Shown here one piece after another: positions 1 to 5,467 of a DNA stretch of 5,868 bases (position 1 is its first letter; the number at the start of each line of letters is the position of its first letter). The translations under genes and the position numbers were made by a program. The DNA lies in the NCBI GenBank assembly GCA_021813235.1, contig JAKALG010000055.1:1-5868 (forward strand), written 5' to 3'. The stretch comes from a bacterium. GTDB lineage: Bacteria; Patescibacteria; Paceibacteria; UBA9973. Under the pieces are notes generated by a model, which did no database searches, was not told the DNA's origin, and saw only the letters and a list, made by a program, of their open reading frames with translations.

Positions 1-356
1 TTCGTTCCTCTCATTTGAGTGATGGTGTTGTGTCCGTATGGTCGTAGGGTGGTCATAATAAACCATTTTTCCTTATTCACTGGGTCTTGGATAATCTGCG
101 GAGGAGTGTTGTCGTCAAACGTCCAGCCAGTAGTAAATGCTTTTTCCTTAATCTGCTTCTCAACCCGCGCGTAAACCTCGTCTTTGGTTATTCCTTCTTT
201 GAAGAAAACCGTATGCGTTCTAAGACACCTCGGTTCTCCGTGCTGATTTTGAAAGTCCTGTAAGTTAATTGGGTCGGACGCAATATCAATCTGCTCCTTT
301 TCCCAGTTTTCCTTACCGATTTTTACCTTCCCTGCTTCAGTTAATTGTTCTTTCAT
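1..356 (-). CDS. Hypothetical protein after the large terminase, N-terminal part only
   Basis: This reading frame starts with ATG at 356 and stays open for 118 codons to the window edge, so the C-terminus is missing. I read it by translating the minus strand directly. The protein begins MKEQLTEAGKVKIG and continues as a soluble, charged sequence rich in Lys and Glu. It has no signal peptide, membrane segment or motif I recognise; a late stretch reads DNTPPQIIQDPVNKEKW. The start overlaps the last 20 bases of the large terminase gene, so translation is probably coupled. The Shine-Dalgarno is weak (GGAA at 362-359, four bases or fewer from the ATG). In many phages the gene after the large terminase encodes the portal protein. 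This N-terminus does not look like a portal to me, so I leave it unnamed. It could be a small protein between terminase and portal. Confidence 0.75.
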   Translation of the reverse strand, partial: MKEQLTEAGKVKIGKENWEKEQIDIASDPINLQDFQNQHGEPRCLRTHTVFFKEGITKDEVYARVEKQIKEKAFTTGWTFDDNTPPQIIQDPVNKEKWFIMTTLRPYGHNTITQMRGT

Positions 357-1587
357 TGTTCCAAATGTCTACGGTTCTGTCGTAAAACTTGTTAGGGTTA
401 TAGACTTTGCTAAATGCGAGATTTTCTCCGCTTGCCCCGACTATCGCATATTGCAGGGCATCGCATAGATGGTCATTGATTTTGACGGGAAGTTCTTTCT
501 TTACATCTCCGTCATCGTAGTGATACAACTCAACCTCGTCTAGAAACTGTCTACAGGTGTCTAAAACGAAGAAAAGCTTACCGCGTATCAAATCTCTGAC
601 TTTTTCTATGTTTAATGCTACAGCTTTCTTTATTGAGCCGACATTGAGTCCAGCTCGGCGCATTTCTTCTAATCTATCGGGTTCAGCGGGATCGGGAAAC
701 CATTTATTCACTCCATACAGATTTTCAAACTGTTTGCAAGTATCTATAACCTCTCCAGTCGTTCGTGCTTCCATCTTCCATTCGTCAACCAAGTAGTATT
801 TACCGTCTTTAACTTTAACTATTACGATTGCCGATGGATTGGTATATCCCCAGTCAACACCTCCAAAAACTCTCTCTGCGTTTGATAACTGCGCCTTTAT
901 CCTTTCCGTCTCTTGAATGATTTGGCTTTGAGGGATGTCCCACACAAGCCCCTCCATTTTTGTAGGAATTGCATCGTATCTCCTCGCAAACTCTTCTGGC
1001 GCAAGCCTGCTTTTCTCCGCTTCATAAAACTCTTTAGGAAAAAACGGATTATCTATGCTTCTCCATTGAAAAACATCAATGTGATTGTCGGTCTTATTCT
1101 GCCACGGAATGAATATGTCCTGATACAACCATCCTAGATTGTACCACGTGGTCGTGAAGAAGATTTGACCGCCCGTTGTTGAAACCCTTGAGCGCATAAC
1201 TGTCCACGCTAATCTTGGCATTTGTCCAGCTTCATCAGCCCATATCCAGTTAGCGGTGACTCCTTCTGCTCCTAGTGGACTATCCATTGAGCGGATATAA
1301 ACAGTTCCACCCTCCGGCAATTGTATTTCTCCTTTCTGTTCCTTGTGATACTTCTTTAGCTCTGGGAACAGCGTAAAAAACTTTTGTAAAGTACTTTGCT
1401 CTAGAATCTTATAGGTTGGCGCGGCGATTATTCCTATTCCTTGAGGAAACTCGCCTATTTTCTTGCCAGCCCACAATGCTCCAACATAGGTCTTGCCTGA
1501 TTGTACTCCAGCAATAGCCGCACCGAATTGTTTGGTGAAGTTATACGCATCAAACTGCTTCGGATGAAGACGTATCGTTGTTTCCAT
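337..1587 (-). CDS. terL: Phage terminase large subunit (ATPase and nuclease)
   Basis: This is the motor subunit that translocates phage DNA into the prohead and cuts the concatemer. The 416-residue protein shows the expected two domains. The N-terminal ATPase has a Walker A motif AGVQSGKT at residues 26-33, a Walker B WIWADE at 114-119 with catalytic Asp118-Glu119, and a coupling motif FFTTT at 143-147. The C-terminal RNase H-fold nuclease has Asp245 in GGVDWGYTNPSA, Asp299 in WFPDP, and Asp376 in DHLCDALQY, the usual acidic triad. The length is at the short end for the family but no motif is missing, so I read it as intact and active. The ATG at 1587 is supported by AGAAAG at 1598-1593, five bases upstream. 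The start overlaps the small terminase gene by 38 bases, and the stop overlaps the next gene by 20. Confidence 0.97.
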   Translation of the reverse strand: METTIRLHPKQFDAYNFTKQFGAAIAGVQSGKTYVGALWAGKKIGEFPQGIGIIAAPTYKILEQSTLQKFFTLFPELKKYHKEQKGEIQLPEGGTVYIRSMDSPLGAEGVTANWIWADEAGQMPRLAWTVMRSRVSTTGGQIFFTTTWYNLGWLYQDIFIPWQNKTDNHIDVFQWRSIDNPFFPKEFYEAEKSRLAPEEFARRYDAIPTKMEGLVWDIPQSQIIQETERIKAQLSNAERVFGGVDWGYTNPSAIVIVKVKDGKYYLVDEWKMEARTTGEVIDTCKQFENLYGVNKWFPDPAEPDRLEEMRRAGLNVGSIKKAVALNIEKVRDLIRGKLFFVLDTCRQFLDEVELYHYDDGDVKKELPVKINDHLCDALQYAIVGASGENLAFSKVYNPNKFYDRTVDIWNNERTIN

Positions 1588-1969
1588 TATATCTTTCTAC
1601 TTTGATTACTCTGATAGGATTTTCTCCGCCAGAAACTTCCATTTCCTGCTTATCTGAATAGCCGTGTTTATGAAGAAGAAGCTTGGTTATGGTTGAGTTA
1701 TATCTTCCTTTGATTCCTTCGTTCATGAGCGATTGAGCCTGAAGTGCGAGTAAAGTTTCTAGGGTGTCGGAAAAATCCTTATTTTTCTTCGCCCATTCAT
1801 ATAAATTATCACGTCTTGTATGTAAATAAACCGCCAATCCTTCTACTGTCGGGATTAACTCTTTGCTGTTCGGGATAGATTCAATGTACTTGATTGTTGC
1901 TTTTAAGACTTCTTCCGAATAAAGAGTTGGTCTGCCTGGTTTGAGTGTGTAATTATATTTTTTAGGCAT
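1550..1969 (-). CDS. terS: Phage terminase small subunit, P22 gp3-like
   Basis: This 139-residue protein is the likely DNA-recognition subunit that brings phage DNA to the large terminase. After a short basic start (MPKKYNYTLKPGRPTLYSEE) it has a helical segment at about 18-33. A predicted helix-turn-helix follows at about 40-61, containing PTVEGLAVYLHTRRDNLYEW. A further helical part with LETLLALQAQSLMNEG and the stretch STITKLLLHKHGYSDK follows. This order, with GRPT, then TVEGLA and LYEWAKK, then a late KLLLHKHGYSDK, is what I recall of the DNA-packaging protein gp3 family (P22 gp3 and relatives). The position directly before the large subunit agrees. The C-terminal 30 residues are Ser-, Asn- and Glu-rich and probably flexible; in this family such tails contact the large subunit. 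The ATG at 1969 overlaps the upstream stop by 8 bases. I see no clear Shine-Dalgarno, so translation may be coupled. Confidence 0.92.
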   Translation of the reverse strand: MPKKYNYTLKPGRPTLYSEEVLKATIKYIESIPNSKELIPTVEGLAVYLHTRRDNLYEWAKKNKDFSDTLETLLALQAQSLMNEGIKGRYNSTITKLLLHKHGYSDKQEMEVSGGENPIRVIKVERYNGNNDTSSSEAV

Positions 1970-2270
1970 TGACTTGAACTATGGTTGTATGCGGGCAATT
2001 TCGTTTTAAGTATCTGACTATTTCGGGATTGTCTTCGTAGTATTTATCTAATCCTATCCAGTTTATCATATTCATTTTCCATTCTGCGGCGGATTTCTGG
2101 TCGCTTGCCTCTCCAAATGGTCTAAGATAAATCGGACAATGGAGATGCCCGAAATCATATATCGTATCTTCCCACTGGTTTATCGTTCTTCCCGTAATGA
2201 GAACGTAAGGTTTCTCGCGTATAAATCCATTGGTGAGAACGCCGTCAATATCATATCCCACTTTTACCAT
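1962..2270 (-). CDS. Small HAD-superfamily phosphatase-like protein
   Basis: From the ATG at 2270 this is a 102-residue protein. The HAD pattern is visible. Motif I is VGYDIDGVLTNG, with the Asp7 nucleophile and Asp9 general acid. Motif II is YVLITGRT with Thr26. A Lys at 59 or 65 could be motif III, and YYEDNP with Glu79-Asp80 fits the metal-binding motif IV. The spacer between motifs I and II is only about ten residues, so there is no cap domain. Capless HAD enzymes often act on large or protein-bound substrates, or on nucleic-acid ends. The substrate is unknown. A longer frame opens with TTG at 2318, but the added 16 residues precede the first HAD strand and would overlap the upstream gene by 68 bases instead of 20, so I prefer the ATG. 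Neither start has a strong Shine-Dalgarno. The context suggests a role with the glycosyltransferases upstream, but it could equally process nucleic acid or nucleotides. Confidence 0.82.
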   Translation of the reverse strand: MVKVGYDIDGVLTNGFIREKPYVLITGRTINQWEDTIYDFGHLHCPIYLRPFGEASDQKSAAEWKMNMINWIGLDKYYEDNPEIVRYLKRNCPHTTIVQVNA

Positions 2271-3327
2271 TGAGCAGTGATTCGTATAATTCCGCGCGCT
2301 TCTTTCCCCAAATAGCAATGTCTCGGTTTTCTAGCACCCAATCATATTGTTCCTGCCATTTTACTTTTATATACTCTGGGTTGTCAAGGCAATACATCAA
2401 TTTCGTGTACCATTTATGCGGATTATTCTCAATTTGAATGGCTGGAGTTCCTAGATACGGAGGGATATTTATTGCCACCGTAGGAGTTCCCACCATAGCA
2501 TATTCTAGCAATTTAAGCTCTGACTTGCTTCTGTTGAATGGGGTGTCAAGGATCGGTGCAATTCCTATGTCAAAATTGAGCTCTGATAACCTGTTTTGAT
2601 AATCAAAGACGCTTACCGCTTTCTCCCATTTGAGGTTTTTAATCTGCTTTAATCTCTTTTCCAGCTCAATAAATGCCTTATATATCGGATAGGCGGGGTT
2701 TTTAATCGCATTATAATTATCGTTTATCCAATCCTGCCATGTGTCATGAGAAGGAGAAAAGCCAAATAATACAAACTCAAAGTCCCTTTCTTCCTGGAGT
2801 TTAATAATTCCGTCTAGTGCTGGGACAATATCGGCTATGTGCGAGTTAGAGCCAGCAAAGCCTATTCTTGGTATTACGTTCCCACCAGCCCTTTTCTTCC
2901 ATTGTTCGGGGACTATGCAGTTTGGAAATACATATATCGGCTGTGGGGTGTGCGAGGATATCTCATTTCCTAGCAAGGGCGTTGTGGTGGTAATAATATT
3001 GCTTTCGTTGATGATGTAGTAATAACTTTTTAGATGCTCTTTTATGTGGTAATAAACCATATTCGTAGGCTCTACGAGGTTTATTGCATCATCGGTGTCG
3101 TATGAAATTATCTTGCCGTGTCCCTTGAGATATTCAAAAGTAAGCTCTAAATCCCCCTCTGCGAGGCGATTAAAGCAAATAATGTCATAATCCAGTATAT
3201 TTTCAGGCGCGTTCTTTCCGTCAACAACCAAAACATCATGACCGAGTTTTCTTAGTTCATCGGCGTAAACCTTGGTTCTTACAAAATAACAGCCAGTCGT
3301 CATCTCATCAACAAAGAGTATCTTCAT
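2251..3327 (-). CDS. GT-B glycosyltransferase (GT4/group 1-like)
   Basis: This 358-residue protein should transfer a sugar from an activated donor to an unknown acceptor in the cytoplasm. It has two Rossmann-like halves. The N-terminal half starts MKILFVDEMTTG, with YADELRKLGHDVLVVDG at about 21-37 and the acidic stretch SYDTDDAINL at 75-84. A linker VFPNCIVPEQW (133-143) leads to the C-terminal half, which opens with PRIGFAGSNSHIADI at 153-167. Its donor-site region is DIGIAPILDTPFNRSKSELK (253-272), followed by LLEYAMVGTPTVA. The Glu residues here occupy the place of the nucleotide-sugar-binding E-x7-E-like element of GT4 enzymes. There is no membrane segment or signal peptide. The ATG at 3327 overlaps the methyltransferase gene by 20 bases and has no clear Shine-Dalgarno. 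The donor sugar and acceptor cannot be read from the sequence. The family call is firm, the GT4 assignment less so. Confidence 0.9.
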   Translation of the reverse strand: MKILFVDEMTTGCYFVRTKVYADELRKLGHDVLVVDGKNAPENILDYDIICFNRLAEGDLELTFEYLKGHGKIISYDTDDAINLVEPTNMVYYHIKEHLKSYYYIINESNIITTTTPLLGNEISSHTPQPIYVFPNCIVPEQWKKRAGGNVIPRIGFAGSNSHIADIVPALDGIIKLQEERDFEFVLFGFSPSHDTWQDWINDNYNAIKNPAYPIYKAFIELEKRLKQIKNLKWEKAVSVFDYQNRLSELNFDIGIAPILDTPFNRSKSELKLLEYAMVGTPTVAINIPPYLGTPAIQIENNPHKWYTKLMYCLDNPEYIKVKWQEQYDWVLENRDIAIWGKKRAELYESLLNGKSGI

Positions 3328-3844
3328 TTTTTGGTATTAAATATATATAACTTTGAGGAGTTGAGAAGTCCTTACCAGAAAAATCACTCTTGTTCCATTG
3401 AGTAATGTGATGTCTTGGGTCGCCATAAAAATGCTCGTGATACATTGATACGTTTTTAGGCGTTGAGATTAAAACATCTCCATAACAGGATAGTTTTTTA
3501 ATGAGCTCTTTTGCTTGGTCTTTGTGCCAGTGCTCCAAAGTATCTATGAATAGAAATAAGTCAAAGGCCACCAAATCTTCTTCGGGAAAGTCAAAAATGC
3601 TTATTGGATAGAGGGCATTGTACGATGAACGCTTTAGGTATATTTGAAAGTAAGGAGTGTCTTCTACTGCGCCGATAAAAAAGTCGTCCAATGGAGAAAG
3701 CTCGCCGCGCTCTGCCTTTGAAGAAAGATATTGCTCCCTTAGTAAAACTCCGTACTTACCAAATCCAGCACCAATATCTAGTATTTTATTGTATCCCTTT
3801 GATGCCTCAATGATAGTTTTAATGTTTTCCGCAAATGAGAGCAT
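3308..3844 (-). CDS. Class I SAM-dependent methyltransferase
   Basis: This 178-residue protein is a small Rossmann-fold methyltransferase. The SAM-binding motif I is KILDIGAGFGKYG at 20-32. An acidic strand end, GAVED at 58-62, may contact the SAM ribose. The motif IV region is FDLFLFIDTLEHWHKDQA at 94-111, and the next strand is DVLISTPKN at 123-131. The late HEHFYGDPRHHITQWNKSDF (137-155, roughly) matches a pattern I recall from methyltransferases found among glycosyltransferases in surface-glycan and phage gene clusters. There is no DNA-methylase catalytic motif such as DPPY or PCQ, so a DNA adenine or C5 target is unlikely. A sugar or small-molecule target is more plausible from context. 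The ATG at 3844 has an AAGGA at 3851-3847, with unusually short spacing of two bases. It overlaps the upstream glycosyltransferase by 26 bases and the downstream one by 20. Confidence 0.9.
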   Translation of the reverse strand: MLSFAENIKTIIEASKGYNKILDIGAGFGKYGVLLREQYLSSKAERGELSPLDDFFIGAVEDTPYFQIYLKRSSYNALYPISIFDFPEEDLVAFDLFLFIDTLEHWHKDQAKELIKKLSCYGDVLISTPKNVSMYHEHFYGDPRHHITQWNKSDFSGKDFSTPQSYIYLIPKNEDTLC

Positions 3845-4658
3845 ATTCCTTTTCTATCTGTTCTGCCACTTTAATGATATTAAACCTTTCCATGTTTTCG
3901 GGGGGATTATAGAAATCAACAGACTTTATGTTTCCCTCTAAATCTATGTCGTAAATATATCCACCGCGTCCGCATGCCCATCCCTCTATGGTTGTTCTGC
4001 CAAGCATTATGCCAGCCGTAGCAGTACAATCTTTGATAAGTTCTTCCGTATCAAATCGGGGTGGCAGATAGCCGCCGTGAGGAGGCAAGCTATCTGCCCA
4101 TGTCGCAAACTTATCACCGACAAACAGCACGTCTTTCCCTTTCGTCAAAATGTCCTTTGCCGCCTTTTCCCTAAGATGGTCTATTGTGCCAACGAATAAA
4201 ATCTTTTCTTTTTCTGGCAATGGAGATAACTTAAATCGGTTAAAATCTATCCCGTTATAAATAACTACCACATTGTCTATGCCGTATTCTTTTTCGAGTT
4301 TTTCTTTGATTGATGGGCGAATGGCTATGTATTTTTTTATGTTCTTGTGCCGATACGGGGTTTCGTAGTGCCACTCTGAATGTATAGACATAATAGCGGG
4401 CGCATCGTATCTGTCAAGGCAAAACTTTGCGGGATCAAACTGATTGAGGTGCAAAACATCAAACTCTTTCTGCGGCGGGTTTGAAAAATCATATACCTTT
4501 ACGCCGTTTAACCTTGCTCTCTCTGGCAAAATACCGCCTAGTTTAGAAAGTATTGAAACCTCGTGCCCCATTAAAACGAGCTGGCGCGATAATTCATACG
4601 AATACATCGGGCTTCCCGACAAGTAATCAAAATTGGATAGGGATATGAGTATTTTCAT
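3819..4658 (-). CDS. GT-B glycosyltransferase (GT4-like), compact
   Basis: This 279-residue protein is the first glycosyltransferase of the cassette and is short for a GT-B enzyme. The N-terminal half has MKILISLSNFDYLSGSPMYS at 1-20, whose glycine-containing loop resembles the acceptor-side loop of GT4 enzymes. It continues with YELSRQLVLMGHEVSILS, then DVLHLNQFDP (67-76) and MSIHSEWHYETPYRH (90-104). The hinge VVIYNGIDFNRF at 131-142 is typical of GT4 enzymes. The C-terminal half opens with EKILFVGTIDHLREKA (151-166), and its donor site is AGIMLGRTTIEGWACGRGG at 215-233 with Glu225. The shortness comes from a reduced C-terminal half, not from a visible break. The start overlaps the zinc-ribbon gene by four bases (ATGA), and no Shine-Dalgarno is evident. 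The low sequence likeness to the other glycosyltransferase suggests different specificities. The substrate is unknown. Confidence 0.9.
   Translation of the reverse strand: MKILISLSNFDYLSGSPMYSYELSRQLVLMGHEVSILSKLGGILPERARLNGVKVYDFSNPPQKEFDVLHLNQFDPAKFCLDRYDAPAIMSIHSEWHYETPYRHKNIKKYIAIRPSIKEKLEKEYGIDNVVVIYNGIDFNRFKLSPLPEKEKILFVGTIDHLREKAAKDILTKGKDVLFVGDKFATWADSLPPHGGYLPPRFDTEELIKDCTATAGIMLGRTTIEGWACGRGGYIYDIDLEGNIKSVDFYNPPENMERFNIIKVAEQIEKEYALICGKH
4063..4098. repeat. Perfect 10-bp inverted repeat inside the first glycosyltransferase gene
   Basis: GGCAGATAGC at 4063-4072 is repeated as its exact reverse complement GCTATCTGCC at 4089-4098, separated by 16 bases. The mRNA could fold this into a strong hairpin. 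It lies within codons for about residues 187-199 (DSLPPHGGYLPP). It has no T-run on either side and sits in open coding sequence, so I do not call it a terminator. Confidence 0.6.
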
Positions 4659-4900
4659 TTGTTTTTTTCAAATCTTTTGCGCCTATCTTCTTGCTCTTGG
4701 TTGAGTAGATTAAGGCTTTTTTCCAGTATCTCAATGTCCCATTTTGGCATATTGTTTTCTTTTGCGCGCTTGATTGAGCCAAAAATCTCTACTCGTAGTT
4801 CGCTTATCCGACAACATCTTTGACAATAATTCCCATAGAAAACAAAGTGCTCTTTCTTTCTTGGTATATACGCTCCACACGAAACGCAATTGGACTTCAT
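4655..4900 (-). CDS. Small zinc-ribbon-like protein
   Basis: From the ATG at 4900 this is an 81-residue protein; a TTG at 4912 would add four residues. The N-terminal third has two Cys pairs, CVSC at residues 5-8 and CQRCC at 26-30. They are spaced as in a treble-clef or zinc-ribbon knuckle that would bind one Zn. The rest is highly charged and probably helical (VEIFGSIKRAKENN, then DIEILEKSLNLLNQEQEDRR), possibly a short coiled coil. Such proteins often bind nucleic acid or another protein, but nothing here shows which. The stop overlaps the first glycosyltransferase start as ATGA, so the two are probably translated together. The start is uncertain because neither candidate has a good Shine-Dalgarno. 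Confidence 0.75.
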   Translation of the reverse strand: MKSNCVSCGAYIPRKKEHFVFYGNYCQRCCRISELRVEIFGSIKRAKENNMPKWDIEILEKSLNLLNQEQEDRRKRFEKNK

Positions 4901-4912
4901 CTTAAAATACAA

Positions 4913-4975
4913 AAAAGGTATATGTTTCGCCCTTTATTTCCCAAACGAGTGAATAGATTTTTGGAAGCGTTGATG
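4913..4975. other. Short gap between two small genes
   Basis: Apart from the 34-base gap at 5434-5467, this is the only space without a gene between 5868 and 337. It is AT-rich. On the minus strand TTGGGA at about 4937-4942 is followed about 16 bases later by TATACC. That is a poor match to a bacterial -35/-10 pair, too weak to call a promoter. I see no terminator hairpin in it. Confidence 0.3.
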
Positions 4976-5188
4976 TCATACTTTTCCTTGAAACATAATG
5001 GTTATAATTTCTGGCGTAAATCCGTGCGTTGTCATTGAGTGTATAAGAAACTCGGTGGTAAATAAATCATATACGTTTTTCTTTTCTTTGTTCGGGGTTT
5101 TTCTGATTATTCCATTGTCAAACGAATGTTTACACCAAATACATTTCTGCGTTTCACACAACCGAGCATAGAAAGAATAATCTTTCAT
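4976..5188 (-). CDS. Small cysteine-cluster protein of unknown function
   Basis: This 70-residue protein is not one I recognise. Its N-terminal part has C-x4-C-x2-C-x-H spacing: Cys11, Cys16, Cys19 and His21 in RLCETQKCIWCKH. This could make one metal site of the CCCH or treble-clef type, or be half of a site completed by a partner. The middle is basic (RKTPNKEKKN), and the C-terminal part is mixed helical with LFTTEFLIHSMTTHGFTPE. There is no signal peptide or membrane segment. The ATG at 5188 is supported by GAGAAG at 5196-5191 directly upstream, and it overlaps the previous stop as ATGA. The next gene downstream also encodes a small Cys-rich protein, so the two may share a type of role, but the sequence does not prove it. 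Confidence 0.7.
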   Translation of the reverse strand: MKDYSFYARLCETQKCIWCKHSFDNGIIRKTPNKEKKNVYDLFTTEFLIHSMTTHGFTPEIITIMFQGKV

Positions 5189-5433
5189 ATCTTCTCAATT
5201 TTTACTACCGTGTCTTTAGGAATGTCCACCAAGTCCCAGTACTGCTTTGAACTTTTATCTATGCCACTGCTGAAAATATAACTGGTTTTTGTTTCTTTGA
5301 CAAAATAGAATAGGTTTACGATGGGCTTATTTTCTTTTATTTTACCATCTACTTCATCAAAAGCAATCCAGTTGTTTGAATGAGAAATGTCTTTCCACCA
5401 AACCCTATATTCTGCGTGGCGTATGAGTTTCAT
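5185..5433 (-). CDS. Small phage protein, IPKxxxxKI-type, function unknown
   Basis: This 82-residue protein is probably a small beta-rich fold. Its layout resembles a widespread kind of small phage protein that I recall only by pattern. There is an early aromatic and Asp segment with Ser and Trp (VWWKDISHSNNWIAFDE, about 11-27), a central LFYFVKETKTSYIFSSG (41-57), and an ending DIPKDTVVKIEKI (70-82), where those proteins usually have IPK followed by an Ile-Lys-Ile tail. No catalytic motif, membrane segment or signal is visible, and no role is known to me. The ATG at 5433 lies only seven bases past a GC-rich hairpin and has no Shine-Dalgarno, so the start is less sure than the frame. Base composition is AT-rich, unlike the gene before it. 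Confidence 0.75.
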   Translation of the reverse strand: MKLIRHAEYRVWWKDISHSNNWIAFDEVDGKIKENKPIVNLFYFVKETKTSYIFSSGIDKSSKQYWDLVDIPKDTVVKIEKI

Positions 5434-5440
5434 AAAGAGT

Positions 5441-5461
5441 GGGGGCAGGGTTAGTGCCCCC
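5441..5461 (-). terminator. GC-rich hairpin after the metallophosphoesterase gene, possible terminator
   Basis: On the minus strand GGGGGCA (5461-5455), a seven-base loop, and TGCCCCC (5447-5441) form a perfect 7-bp stem, starting seven bases after the stop codon of the upstream gene. The tail ACTCTTT is only a weak U-run. Position and stem fit an intrinsic terminator or an mRNA 3'-end stabiliser. The weak U-run and the start codon seven bases downstream argue against full termination. Confidence 0.5.
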
Positions 5462-5467
5462 GTTTAG

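Noticed and set aside
557..1137. Plus-strand open frames opposite the large terminase
   Set aside because: They lie entirely antisense to a gene with complete terminase motifs, show no recognisable domain, and have compositions expected of mirrored coding sequence.
2284..2290. TATAAT on the plus strand, possible -10 box
   Set aside because: No -35 partner is placed correctly, it lies in coding sequence, and no plus-strand gene follows.
2271..2318. TTG-start extension of the HAD gene
   Set aside because: The added residues precede the first HAD strand, resemble nothing, and are better explained as the end of the overlapping glycosyltransferase gene.
4063..4098. Inverted repeat as a transcription terminator
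   Set aside because: It is in the middle of an intact coding frame, has a long loop and lacks a T-run on either strand.
2837..5038. Other plus-strand open frames (around 2837-3019, 3657-3941, 4444-4626 and 4820-5038)
   Set aside because: Each is antisense to a supported minus-strand gene or spans a gene junction, with no motif or ribosome-binding site that supports it.
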